Of a stretch of 64,000 nucleotides of DNA, positions 12,561 to 26,143 are shown piece after piece (positions within the stretch are counted from its first letter, which is position 1; each line of letters opens with the position of its first letter). The DNA is from Antedon mediterranea (Eukaryota > Echinodermata > Crinoidea > Comatulida > Antedonidae). Position numbers and translations under genes: made by a program. The DNA is taken from NCBI RefSeq assembly GCF_964355755.1, contig NC_092673.1, positions 29,639,001 through 29,703,000 on the forward strand. Direction: 5' to 3'. The notes below the pieces were generated by a model. That model did no database searches. It was given only the letters and a program-made list of their open reading frames with translations, and had not been told where the DNA came from.

Positions 12561-15500
12561 CCATTACTATATGTATGAGGAAAAAATAATTGATTACTGT
12601 GCTTTAAATCAATATTTTAACTTTTTAGCTTCTGGAACGTGATGTGTTCATCTTGGTTTTAATGTAATAATCTGTATTGTTTATTGTTAGGTTTTTAAAG
12701 TATAGGTAGTTTTTGGATGAACAACAGTGAACAGGGTATTTCTATCTTTACTTATTTTTGTGTTTGGTAGGGATCTATGCTATATATAGGATACATCTCT
12801 CTGATACAATAGAACGATTCTTTCTAAAATTAGTATAGCAAGAGTAAAGACTGATGTAATGCTTGTTTTACTGCATATGACTCGCCCACCTGTGGAGTGT
12901 GGCAAACAAAATACATTCTGACAGAAGGGATGGTATACTAGTTTGATTTTAACAACACAGGTTAAAAGCATGAGTTCTGATTTGTCTGCGTAAATTGAAT
13001 AGGTCATATTACAGACTCTAGTTGCTCTTTGTATCCTAGTAGTATTCATAAATCATTTGAATTTAATGTTTAGGAGTTCATTTCAGTTTAAAAACGGTAA
13101 ACATTGTATAATATAATAGTCACGTCTTAGGAATAGGCTATATTTATTCATGTTGACTATTTCCTGTTGAAATCTTTGACAAAGGGGTAAATAAATTTCT
13201 TTGAATAGTTTGTCAATGTCAACAAAACACAATATTCAACTTTGCTATGTTTTAACATTACGGGAATTCGTATTAAAAAATTAGTATTTAAAATGTTATA
13301 AAATAGTCTGTATTTTACAGTTTGTGATACTTTTAACCAATCAGGGCGCTCCATATAAACAGTTTAGGCAACCTTTTGATCTTAGTACTTGACTCTCCTC
13401 AGCGAGATCAACATGTTACTAAACACTTCCTTCAATACATTCTCAATCATTACCAGATAAATATATTTCAAAAGGTGACCTGCTTCAAAATGGCTGCCTT
13501 TCTTTTAATGATTGATCCGAATTCCTCAGTGGAGCCAACTAGTATAGGTGGTGATTAAAGGCCTGATAGCTTTTGTTTTATGCTATGAGTTTAATCACTG
13601 TACTTAGGAGGAGAAATGGATGATTCTACCTATCAGTTATGGCAGTGGTCCTAGGTAGCCTGACCTCATCTACTTTGCTTAATATTACAGTTAGCTAACT
13701 TAATGTCCAACAGATGTGGTTTACTTTTGTGTTCAGTTTTAATATCCCTGGCTACCACATCCAATTCACCGGCAATTAGCTCCTTCTTCTCGCAAGATTT
13801 GGTTACTAAAAGAAATGAATTGTTGTCTTTGAGGAAATCACCCGAAAAATTCCTTCTACTGAACTTTAACTTGCCAACATACATTTTGTGAGCTAATCTT
13901 TCACATCAATACATATTGAATGAATAGCATTTAAAAAAAAGAAATAACAATTAAATAAAGAAATTGATAATTAAATATAACAAATTTTAATTCAGTGGTT
14001 TAAATTTCCAATGTCCTATTAAAAATATTAAATGTTTTTGTTTAGTAATAAAGTATTTATCCTGTAAATTTTAGTTTTATCAAATTAATAATTGTTTGTT
14101 TTTTAAACATAATTATAATAATCAATTCAATTTTAGTAGAAAACATTTACAATTCATTATTACTTTAAAAAAAATCTAAATCGTTTTGTGTTTCTTATTT
14201 AATCTTATTACACTTCTCATCATTAACAAATTGTTAATAAAATTGAGTTAGGGAATAATATTTACCAGAAAGGCCAACATTCGTCAGTGAACTCAGTCGG
14301 CCAACGTCCCCGATTTTAAGCCAATATTGACCTAGCCTCATTTCGATAAACTGCTAACCCTTTACAAATGAAACTTGGTGACCCCAGACGTAAGAGCAAA
14401 TAAAGCTTCGATTATTCTCTTTCCTATTCTATTACTGAGTAGCTTAGAAATTACTGCATATCCACAAAGGCTTGTGGTTGTATGTACATATTTATTCAAC
14501 TCTTAACAGAATTTATACAATTCTTAGTCCACTCTTATAGTTTATTTCTTCGTTACGTATAATATGTATGAAAATTTAACAAATTGTTTAAATGTGTTTT
14601 TAATCCTTACATTGCCTATATACCGTGACAAAGGGAAATTTACACATGTTTGAGAATTTTCTCAATGAATCTTTCATTTCCTTAAAAGCTAAAGGCAATT
14701 TTTAAATAATTTTTGGTTTGCAATCTTTTGGTTCCCCGTCATTTTGTGATCCAACGGTGGAGACATGGGCGTTTCGAGACTCAAAATGGAGAAAAAGAAA
14801 GAAAGAAATTATCCTTGGATAGATGAATTATAGCGAGATATCTGATCTTGAATTACACAAAGATGGTCTAAATTATTGACCTAAATACTTTGTTTTAACC
14901 TTGGAGCTCTACAATTCTTTATAAATTTAAATTAAATAAAATCTTAAGAGACAAAATAAGTTGGTAATTTAAGAATGAGAGGTGACGAAGATATGTAGCG
15001 GGAAGATGAACAAATAAATAATAATATCAATAATTTATTTTTCAATTAAATGCTTAGATATTAACAATTTTCATTTGATGACAATATTTATTTCATTTAT
15101 CTCATCAAATTTAAAATTATGATTTTGTCATTTTTGTAGTAAAATGGCCATTAAAAACTAGTACTGTTGATAAACAGTAGAACACAAGTAAAATTGAACA
15201 CGTTTTTATTTGTAGTAAAATAAACAGAATAATGTTTAGCTTATCTTAAAAATATTTATCATTCAATATAAAATGAAATGCTGTTGGTGTAGAAATGCCC
15301 AATAACTTGTAGCTAGCAAATATTATATAAACAATTGTTATTTTTCTCATTAAGTATAATTATGAAATTATTCATGTCCTTGTTTCAATGCTTGATCAAA
15401 GGTGTCAGTATATTTCTTACTTGTGTATTGTTTTTCATATAAATGTATTTGAGTCCAACTACCAGGGGAATCTAATATGAACAGGTTGAAGTCAGCAGGG

Positions 15501-16449
15501 ATTTCAGTCAGTTTGACTTCAAACTACTATGTTACCCAATTACCTATCCAGTATGGTTTAATACAGTTTATTATGGTTACAATATTGTACACTAATTATT
15601 ACTAATAATATTTTAGGATTTATAAACATTTTCTTCTTTTAGATATAATAAAATCAATTTTGTGATATTAATAGTTTAAAATAAAGGGATCTGATGTTTA
15701 AAACCTGCAATTGTCTTTAGTTGCACATTTAATTTCTTTTGAAAAAAAAACTTAAAATTTGTAATTTTTAATGAATATTTTATACTTATCTTCTTGTAAT
15801 TTTAATTGTTAAACTCTAAAAATTTGATTTACAACAATTTACTAACTGCAATGTAGTTAGTAGCGGTTAAATGTTTATCAAAGGCAGTTTCTGTTTTCGT
15901 TAATTTTATGTCTGAAAAGGTGGAAAGGAGAATAAAATCTGGGTATACTAACACATCCCTTATCAACAGAAGCCAATAGCCAATCCTCCGGTGAGCGTTA
16001 AGCCTGTTCTTTGTATTGTCTCATACTTAAAGCCTTTGCCTAATTAAATTTTATTTTGTTCTATTTAGTGTCATATTTCATATAATTTTATCACTTTCAG
16101 TTGGCCATGTAAAACAAGTCTCAACTGACCAGTTTGATTTCTAATAGTAGGAAGGTCAGTAATATCTTGTATCTAAGTTAATAATGCCTTCAATGATCTT
16201 AACTAACATGGTCACCAGAGAATCAGCATTAGCTATCAAAATGTAGAATCCAATTAATACTGGACAATAACTGGTCATTTCATTGTCCAGTTGACATAGC
16301 CAATAAGCCGTTTTCAAAATTCTGTTAAATAACAGATTTGCAACTTTACACCTTGGTTTTTTTTATTATTGTGGATTGCATTGTTATTAGTGTTAGTTAG
16401 ATTCTATGTTGCAAACTTGCTATGATATCTGAAACTTAATCTAGTGCTA
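12561..16449. other. Non-coding stretch, probable COE intron
   Basis: No exon was recognised. Local points are a GC-richer segment at 13330-13570, a GGTGACCCC motif at about 14380, and otherwise AT-rich sequence with runs of A and T. Confidence 0.4.
13330..13570. promoter_or_regulatory. Candidate enhancer island in long intron
   Basis: This short segment has raised G+C and no simple repeat. It carries an inverted CCAAT-type core (AACCAATCAG) at its left edge and AATGATTGAT farther right. Short open frames exist on the plus strand but show no family similarity that I recognise. It could equally be unannotated unique sequence. Confidence 0.15.
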
Positions 16450-16760
16450 GGCAACAGTAAGGCGGGATCTTAGATAGAAATTGTCTCCTTTGGGAACGTC
16501 TTCGTACCGTTCATGATTGCATTGGGAATCGGAATCCTCAAGCCTCCTGCATGATTAACTCAGTACCTTTTCATACTTGATTCATTCTGTTTTTGGCCCA
16601 ATTCATTCCAAACTACCCGCGCCAACCACTTTATCCAAATTAAAAAGACAATGATTGGACTTTAATCGCATTGATGATTAAGATTAATAAGTTCAATCAA
16701 CATCAACTCGTGTCGTTCGTCTCATAATCTATGTGAAGTTAATTTTGAAAATTGTCTTTC
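16450..16760. promoter_or_regulatory. Candidate enhancer island with GATTA/TAATC sites
   Basis: This is a GC-richer island in AT-rich DNA. Its right half holds clustered homeodomain-like cores: ATGATTGG, TTTAATCGC, TGATGATTAAG and GATTAATAAG within about 60 bp. Clustered TAATC/GATTA sites of this kind are typical of Otx-, Pbx- or Hox-responsive elements. The assignment is inference from motif density; no conservation test was possible. Confidence 0.25.
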
Positions 16761-19700
16761 CAAAATCGTGTACTGCCATCTTATTTGTTCCGCATCCCAG
16801 AATCTCGTAATGGTCTTTATGTTCTCATTTAATGTAGCCTTGGTAACGAGCTTACCATAATGCTATTGGTTGAATCTAAAAAAAAACATGTAATGTTAAA
16901 GAAAATAGGTAAAGCCCAACCTGATTCAATGGTATATTTTTTTTCTCATTTTTTTTTTAATGGTTGTGTGATAAAATAATACATTGCACTTCATCACAAA
17001 CTTGTTTAAGAAATAATAGTAGAAATATTTGTTTGAAATTGTAAATAAAGGTTGTTGAATCACAAAACAGGTTTTATTATTTTATGAAAAGGGTACAGAA
17101 TATAGGTTTAAGTAAAACCTGGTTTTAATAAACTTCTTTTGTCCAAATCGGTTTGAATTGTGGTTTTTATAATAAGCTTGATAGCGTCCAGCATTTTCCC
17201 ATCTTTTCTTTGAATTTAACTGTCATTGGTAATTTCTGGACATTGCTCTGTCTATTCTGTACACCTGTGTCACTAATTTTTTGCCCTCGTTGTGACCAGT
17301 ATAGAAATAATCTTCATGGCGGAAGTAGGGTTACGTTTCTGCAATTTCATGCCTTTCATAGTTCTATAGTCTTCATGTAATTATACAAAAACTAAAGTAT
17401 TTTTTTTTATTATTAAATTATAACATGTACAATGATTTTATTAACCAACTCATCGTTAACTAATATTTTCCCCATATCAAAATTTATTTTTGTTATTCCT
17501 GATATGATTTCTTGAGTGGTTCTTGCCTTTTAATATCATGTATTTTTTATTACACCAATTTTCAAGGTTTACAAACAACGCACCCTATTTAGAAAACTAT
17601 GCCACAGTTAAGTGAAGTAAAATTCATAATTGCTGGGCATAGTTATAGGAGGAAGTTTTACTGTTTTGTAAAAACGTTTGGACATTTTCTACTACCCATG
17701 AGGTCGTGTATACAGGTGGTAAGGGAATGCTAATACGTCTGACCTATTTGGTCCAATACCCCTTGATTTGATTTAAACAACTGAAAAAAAAATCTTGGCC
17801 AAAAACAGGTGAAATACTATTCACAGCATCTGGGGGAGTTGGAGGCTAGGAAGAATAGGATTTCGTATTTGGGTCGTGCATCTCTTGGGATTTTACCAAG
17901 AAAATTACTCTCTGTAAAGGTGTCAGGCAAAATAATTGTGTAAGTGATATACAATCAAATGTGTATTCTCTCTAATTAGAATCTACATTGAGAAATGTTT
18001 GCGACGGTACGCACCAACATCACGGTGAAGTTTTTTTGTCCAATGCCGCGAGATGGTTGAATTGCCTGGGGACACCTTTCAGATGCGCTTTGATTCTTTG
18101 TGAAATGTGATTTTGAGGAGAATCGTAGCATAACGTGTATATCCTGATTAGTTTGCATATAGTACCTAGCTTTTGAGATAAAACCTAAGAAATCTTTCTA
18201 CTAAAATGGAATTTATATTAAGGTACCATATTAAGGTTAAGAAGTTGCCTCATCATGATGTTGCCGTCGTGATTTTACAAATTCTTTTGTCCACATTTTA
18301 TTTGAAAACAAATTGAATAATGCAAAATAATATGCAAGTAGAAAATTGTGTTTCTTATTTATTGTTTGTTATAAAAGTACAGCCTTAAAACTAAGCATGT
18401 GATCTTAATTTTTGGGTGGCTTTGCGTTTATTAAAGCACCTGCTAAATATTAACGAACCCGACAATATCTTTAGCCGTGTTCTTAGTTACATTTCCCGTT
18501 ATTTAAACCCATGTTTCTTATCTTCAAAGTAAAATTTTAGCCTCTAATTATAATGAAAAGTTGATTAACAAAGAACAGAATGATTGTTGTTGATATTTTA
18601 TACTGTTTGTCTGGAATGAAAAAATTACAAACAAGGTCATGCTTTAACTTTCTTTTTCGCACTTTAATGCAAATATTTTTCTTCTGTTTCATTCGATTCA
18701 ACAAATACATAGAAATACATTTAATGCATATTCATTTGTTGATATAATTATCACTTGGTCATGAAAAATGTAATAAAAAAAAACAATGTTTGTTAAACCT
18801 CCCTGTAAATATATTATGTTTTATAGTAAAGTTGAAATTCGTATTATCTACCACACCTGTCAGGGTTTATGACAATTAAATTATTTATATTTTCAACTTA
18901 CAGGTTTTTCCAGTTGAAATGTTTTTTTTTATTAAAATCTCTATTTCTAATGATTATGTAATACAAATTATGAATTTGAAATACAAGTAGTTTATTCTGA
19001 TATTTAAATTTATTTGACAGACTTGAGGAATTTCATTGCAAATGTGTTGGTCAGTAGCACCAACACTGACAGCTGAGAAAATGACTCATGATAGTAGATA
19101 AACATACAGCGTTAAAACCATCAGGCATTCTCCAATATTACATCTTCATCCATGTTCCCCATCCCTTCAAAATGGTTGCTAACACTGGGTAAACACTACC
19201 CGAATATTAGGATTACTTACTTCAACAAATAAACTAGATTTTTCCAAGATAATTTTGCTTTTTCAAGCTGAAATTGAAGACAGTAATGTTTTTCTATCTC
19301 CGTCAATCATACCGTTATGAATTCTGTCTAAACAGAACTGTTTGTTGACATTCAATTTCATATTACTTTACTTAATATTAATGCAATGATGAAGGTGGGA
19401 GAAAGATTATTAATGCGAAATAAAACGATGAAAACAAAATGCAGTAGGCCAAATTTATACTGAAATCATTTTAAATATCTCCAAAATATATTTATAATAT
19501 ATTGCTTATACGTACATTTTTCCTGTGGATATTTTTTGGAAAATTAGTAAAAACAGTAAGCTGGCAATGTTGGAATAACCAGCATCTGGGAGAACAGTGA
19601 CAGCCCAGTCAATGTCAGAATACCAAGGCTAGCTCAATCAAATACTCAAGGCTAGATCCACCAGTCAATCATTCAGCAACCTTTTTTTAAAAAAACCACA

Positions 19701-19899
19701 TATTTATTATGTTCTCAATATTACAAAGATTAGTTTTAAAATATTTACAACAATTATTGGTATCCCTTTTTATTAAAGGTTAAAGATTTAGCTAAAAATG
19801 TTTATTAGATAAGTATTTACCTAATTTAGCAAATCATTTCCCCCATTTAACAAGCTATTTGTTTGATTACATGTTAATTGTAGGTTGCAACGAGGAGTT

Positions 19900-20130
19900 C
19901 AATTGTCGTCGTCGCATACCGTGGGGTGCGTTTTGCTCTCGGCAGTATCATTTATTATGAACTAATTCAACAAGGTCATTGCCTTTTATTCTAAGCCCAA
20001 ATGGGAAGCCCATGATACTGAATGAATGCTTTGCTAGAAACCTTTACAAGTCAACTTAGTTGGTTTTAAAGAAGCCTACCTGGGGAGCGTTTCGGCTTAG
20101 CCCTGAGGGCCAACAAAATCCTTCTCAAGA
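19900..20130. promoter_or_regulatory. Candidate enhancer island in long intron
   Basis: The segment has raised G+C and includes TCGTCGTCG and a CGTTTCGG...CCCTGAGGGCC stretch. The right part could also be the edge of an old interspersed repeat. No coding frame fits. This is a compositional call only. Confidence 0.15.
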
Positions 20131-23094
20131 AAAATATGGGGTTCACAGTTTGGTCAGAGATGAATGTTATTAGCAATCAGAAAAATTGCTAAATAATGAT
20201 GACATATTTTATTTTGAATTTTTGAATTTTTAAAAACATTTTTCGTGACTTCAGTAAAATTAAAGTAATTAGTGTTTTATGTGTATGGCATGTGAATGTA
20301 AAAGTTACTGTTTCATTTTTGTGTTTATGCAAACTGTGTGTGTTAAGGGTAGATTATTATTATGAGTATGAAATAAAATAAAATAAAATTTATTACTTAA
20401 GATTATTATATTAAATAATCTTTTTAAAATTTAAAATTTTAGATAAAAATGTAAATTGTAGTACAGTATCAACAAACTGTTATGTATATACTGTATGAAT
20501 TTAATAGTAGCCTCTCTTTTGTAATTTTTGTTCATGTTTGAGATTTTTTAATAAGTTTATGAAATAGAAAATTCTTGAAATATTAATGAAGTATAATGGA
20601 TAGGATGCCCCCCAAGTTTGGTACCAATGATGCCTCTAAGATCAAAAGATAATTGCAACATTTCCTCATCGAAACTGGTGCGTTGTGGATTTCCGTTTCG
20701 TTATCTATGTATTTGATCAAATCAAGGTTTTTACAGTAAGTCACCAATAATCCAGTTATCAACATTCATTTCAGTCAGTCGGATGTTGGCGACAATTCTT
20801 AGCATCTGGTTTGTCGTCGTCACTTAATCCACAGCTTGGGCCATTGTCTTCACCTTCTTGTAATCGCTTTTGTGATTGGTTTTTGATGTTGCCTGGCTTT
20901 TGCTACGAATACATTTATGATCCCATACCCAGTGGAGAATGCCCTTTAAATACATATTGCTTTAAAAAATGCATTTCTGATTTCCTAAACAAACTCGTAA
21001 TTCACAACATTTACAACATAAATCAGTCAGTTGATCCATTTCAACTATCGTCTGTTAAAGATTACAAGCAACGTATTTACAATATTGGTTTAAAAAAAAA
21101 TAGGATTAAAAAATGTCAGCTCGACCGAGTCCATTAGAAAGCTGTTGATTTGTAATTTGTTTATTCTCGTAAACTTTATCTCATCCGTTGATCCTACAAA
21201 TTCACAAAAATACATTATTTTATCATTATCGAAGACTGACTTATTCTAATTATGTTTAATATATCACTGACCTTACATTAAAATAAGTTTACATTGCTTA
21301 TTGTTGCGCTTGGGCGACTCGATATCATTAAACTTAGCTGTGTGTATGTCATTAATTAAAAACTAAATACCCCAAGTTACAGCAGAGAGCTCACATGCAG
21401 AATCAAATTGATATGGATGCCATTGCAATTGTTTCTTTGCCGCATCGCTGACTACAAAGCTTCTGAAATTATTGACCATGATTCTATGAATATTTCAACT
21501 TACGCATGACGGTATAAATCACACCAATATATGAGCCTTGATATAATAATAAAAGAATTGATGATGTTTGTAACATGTTATCAGCTACAAATTGATAGAC
21601 TTTTTTTAGCACAATATTCTTATATTAATACAGTTGAAAATAATTGTCTCTATTGCAATTACTGTATATGGTTCTCTCTGATGTGCTTTTGCGTATTCTT
21701 GATCATATTCCACGTCTTTTTTTATTGAGTTTTTCTACAAGAGCATATTGAATAAAACAAATGATTTTGTGACAAAGCTAACAGTACCAATGCTCTTTAC
21801 ATTATATAAGTTATTAGGCATGAACTTAAAAAAATGTAAATGACTGGTCACAATTATTTAGTATGCTTGTATCCATTTGCTACTAATCTGCCTGCTCATA
21901 TTTGACCTTGTGTTCTTTAGTTAGCTTTGTAATATGGTTTTTAGATTTAAAAGTTCCTTCATGGCAGCATTTTAATGACTTTATGACGTACATAGCCTTT
22001 TTACCATTTTCAAGTTTTTTATTTACAAAAAAAATGTTTGGACCTAATTCATCTTTTCATATTCATCTTTTCATAACAAAATCCGTTCTTTCTACAATTT
22101 CAGTTTCCTATTTTTTATTTCAGACATTTTTTTATTCACCTTGTTTCCTGTTTCAATCCCACAATTCCATTATACATTTTTGTTCTTTCAATTTTAACAT
22201 GTTCCTGTCGTCCTGTAGCCATTCCATCTTTTCTTCCGCAGCCCGTTTGTCTAGTACAGAAAGTGAAAGTGAGGTGACTCATCACAATGCTTGATTTTTT
22301 TCCTGTGCCCTGCGTCAGAATGATAACAAGCTAGTATGTCCCCACTATCTAAATTCTAGTTTGCTTCTTGTTATTACTATTGACTTCCAGCTGTAGGTCT
22401 AAGCCCCATAGCCCTTACTGTGAAATGTTACCCCTAATTAACTCTGATGTTTCCTTATAAACTTGTCACTTTGAACAAACTTTCGGATGTTTGGGAGGGA
22501 AAGAATCGCTAATTGTACAATGTTAGACAGATTGTTAACTGTAAAAAAAACAATAGATTAAAACTATTTAAAATTTTGTTACATATTGATTGCTTTTTAA
22601 AAATTAATTTTCTTTCATATTTGTGTAAAATTAAGCAATGAGGCATTGGCATAAAGCCATCTTAATCTCTCCAGAGAAATTGTATTCATCATGTATTTCC
22701 CCACATTTGTTTTTCTTTCCAATAAACAATAGTTTATTCTGTATCACCTTGTCCTATTTATAATTTTAACGTTATTTTAATATATTTTGATTAGCTATTT
22801 AGGATGCCCTCTATCATCATAATTTATGAGTTTGTTAAAACCACAAGACTTTCTGGTATAGTCATTACAGTCACACAAAAAGGATGGTGATGACGTACAC
22901 TTCATAAAATAAAAACCAATTAAATAGCTTCTAAAAGAAAAACAAATGAACTTAATTAAAATTGTAAAGTGTCAAGTAAAGGTATATTGATACTGATAGA
23001 ATTGTTGGCATATTGTGAACTAAATTTCACTTGATTCAACTTGTGATATTAAAACCAGATGTAAAATAGTTTTCAGGTTGATTCAACAACATTT

Positions 23095-23330
23095 TGATAA
23101 TCTTGACTACTGATCTTGTAATTTTGTCATCGGTTTGAGGAGTCGTCCAGGGATTTGACAACCATCTATTAGGTTTTAAACAGTCCTCAATTCCTTCAAA
23201 AGTGGTAGACTGTCATCGGCTGGTCACCAGGGACCAGATTACAAGTTTTCTTTAGTTAAAGCCGATGGAATTGCTTCTAATTGTAGCTAGGATAATTTAC
23301 GAGCAGGCCCCCTTTTGTAGAACTCTTTTT
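23095..23330. promoter_or_regulatory. Candidate enhancer island in long intron
   Basis: This is repeat-free sequence of raised G+C between AT-rich flanks. It contains a GGTCACCAGGGACCAG stretch made of near-inverted GGTC/GACC halves. No open frame with splice signals was seen. The regulatory role is a guess from composition. Confidence 0.18.
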
Positions 23331-26121
23331 CTTAACAAGATTGTCTGTTTTTAAGTAATTTAAAACATTTCAAATGTTATTTTATTTTTATTGCTAATTT
23401 TGATTATAATTTAAAATATAGATTGTAATTTATTTATTTTCTATTATGATAAATCAAACGAAGATAATGTCATACAAAATGTTTAGTAAATTGAAAATTT
23501 GAATGCTTTGCAAACTTATTTCCATTGAAATGTTATATGTACAAAAATTGTCAAACAATAACTAAATGAAATACACAAATATAATGGGGAAAAATTAAGA
23601 ATGATGACTTCCGTTCATCACAATTTAGTGACTATGATTTTGTTCTTGGAATATGACGTATGTAAACTTGGCAATTATTTTTTTTTTTTAACTTTTGAGA
23701 TCCTGCCATTTGTAAGTTTTGTGCAGAGAATTGTTGAGTGCAGTCTAGACTATTAAAATTGAGAATTCTAGAATATTATGATGGCTTGAAAACGCTTTTA
23801 TTCAAGTGTATACTATTTGAACTAGAAATGTCTTGTTGTTGGTTACATTTTAGCAGAAATTCATATTTTTTTGTTTAAACTTTCAATTCTAGTATATGAT
23901 TAAAAAAAAAGTTTCTTTAGAAAGTTTAAAATTATTTGTAACAAGTAAGCAGACAGAGGCAATGAATTACGTTGCCCAGTTCACACTCCTAAAACATTAA
24001 AATTGAATAAGAAATGTTTTAAATGGTTAATTTCCTTTCTTCTATCAACACTTGATTACATTAATGTTAAAAACATTGGCAATTCAAAACAATATTATTG
24101 TAGTAACCCATTCATTTTCATGAAAATACAAAGAAAATATCTACAAAAATAGTAAACAATTAATTTTTTCTAAACAAATCTTTGATTTGCAACATTATGG
24201 CTATATGTTTTTTCACATTATAGGTCTAGTAAAATCTCTAAAATGTGACCCGTGGAATACTTTTACAAATAATTAAACTTGTTGACATTAAACTTAGCCT
24301 AGAGCTAAATGTTTAGATATGATTTACTTCTAATCAATCATATTATATGTAATGAATTTTAGAAAATAATTAAATTCTATTTAAATGTCGGATCATAAAA
24401 TATGATATATGAATTATGTGACTTTAATATTTGCCAATAATGTAAAATAATTAAATTGTAGTTAATTATCCGTAGATTTGGATAAAGTGATTGATAATAA
24501 TTAGCACATTAAAGTTATATTTAACTTACATGGATAAATACCATTTTATAAATTGATAATTATTTTTGTGTTTTTTTTTCTGTGAAATATAGAATAATAA
24601 TCCATTTGATAGTAAAAGTTCTTGTAAGACCTGGTCACACGTACTTAATAAATTAAGTATTTGTAATAATTGTCTATTAATTATGGGTACTTTAGTTGGA
24701 TCCCTTGTGAATATTAGCAATTGTGTTCATAGTTCAATCTTTCAAGGTTTTCAATTTCACAAGGGTCTAATTTACCTACAAGTTCTTATAATGAGAAGTT
24801 GAACAAAACCAGTGTTTTATTTACGAAGATTTAGATTTCTACATAAATGATATGTAGAATTAGTTCATTCATTAGTTAAATCAAATATTGATATTGATTG
24901 ATCTGTTGGGAACAATTATCGACCAGTAGTGACATTTCTTTCCAGGCGCATCATTAATGTTAACAACATTTTCATAATTTATACCATATATTTAAATTAT
25001 TTATTAATTTGTATGATAAATAATGTAAAATATTTTCAGTGGTAAATTCAGAGCAGAAAACGTACTATCAACTCAACCTTTGTCATTGTATTTTGTCAAG
25101 GGGAACATGGACTGGTCAGTCCTCCTCCTCTGTTAGTTTGCAGGATGTTATGATATTAGAAAGATGGAGCTCAGCTTTTTCATTCATAATTCAACCATCA
25201 ATATTTTATTTTGGTAAAAGTAAAACTGACAATGAGTTAATATGGCAGATTATGATTTATGGAAACAATAGTCTAGTGATCTATTAGAGATTATAGAACA
25301 CAAATAAATAGTTGTTACTGATTACAATTACTGAAAAGCACATTATTCAAAAATTAGAAAAGATTTAACATTAAAAGCCTAGGTTTTCCCTCAGGAAAGA
25401 TAGAACTGAAAGCACTAATCTACTCTTGTATAAACTGCGCATTGCAACAGATTTCACGAAATAAACCAATTTGGAATATTATGAACAATTGGAAGAAAGT
25501 TGTCAACTTGCAATGAAAGTGATTTAAAGAATTTGTTTAGAAAAATATCCCTGATTAGGTTCAATATCTCCACTTGATCTAAAAAAAAAACTTAGAAAGT
25601 ATGTAAAATTGTTTGAAAAGTTTGTTTAGGTAGTAATATTTGAAATAATTTACAAAATGTACCAATAGTTTGTTTGTTTTATCTATTGATAAACTTTTTC
25701 TGCCAACCATTATTTTTATATATTTTGTAGGAGAGCATCTATATGGTTATTTTATACAAGCTATATTTTACTATGTACTTTACTACAGTGCTTTTCAAAT
25801 GGTAGCATTATAACTGACTAGTACAATTTATTAAGTACTATTATTTGTTTGAAAAATTGCCAGTTGTATTTTGGATTAAAACTACTTGATTTAACTAAAA
25901 TTTGTGGATTTTATAATAGACACATAATTACCTCCATTGGGGATAACAGGGGAAAAGTTTAATGGATGGGAAATAAGCGGCATATAAAAGTATTCAAGCA
26001 GGAAGTGAGGTAATGATTTGTGTTTTTTCTGGTTTGTGGTATTCATCTTTGTCACCATCATATTTCATCTGTACAGTAGTTCAGGGTCAATGCAACCAAC
26101 AGAACTTGACTTACATAATTT

Positions 26122-26143
26122 GAGGAGGAGGAGGAGGAGGAGG
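26122..26143. repeat. (GGA)7 microsatellite
   Basis: A short pure run of GAG/GGA triplets lies in non-coding DNA. Confidence 0.9.

Noticed and set aside
20811-21137. 108-codon Cys-containing frame
   Set aside because: Not recognised, no ATG at the frame start, no flanking exon evidence; kept only as a note in the intron entry.
21902-22294. 130-codon frame, Phe/Ser-rich
   Set aside because: The strand is T- and C-rich, which depletes stops; no family similarity, no splice or start context.
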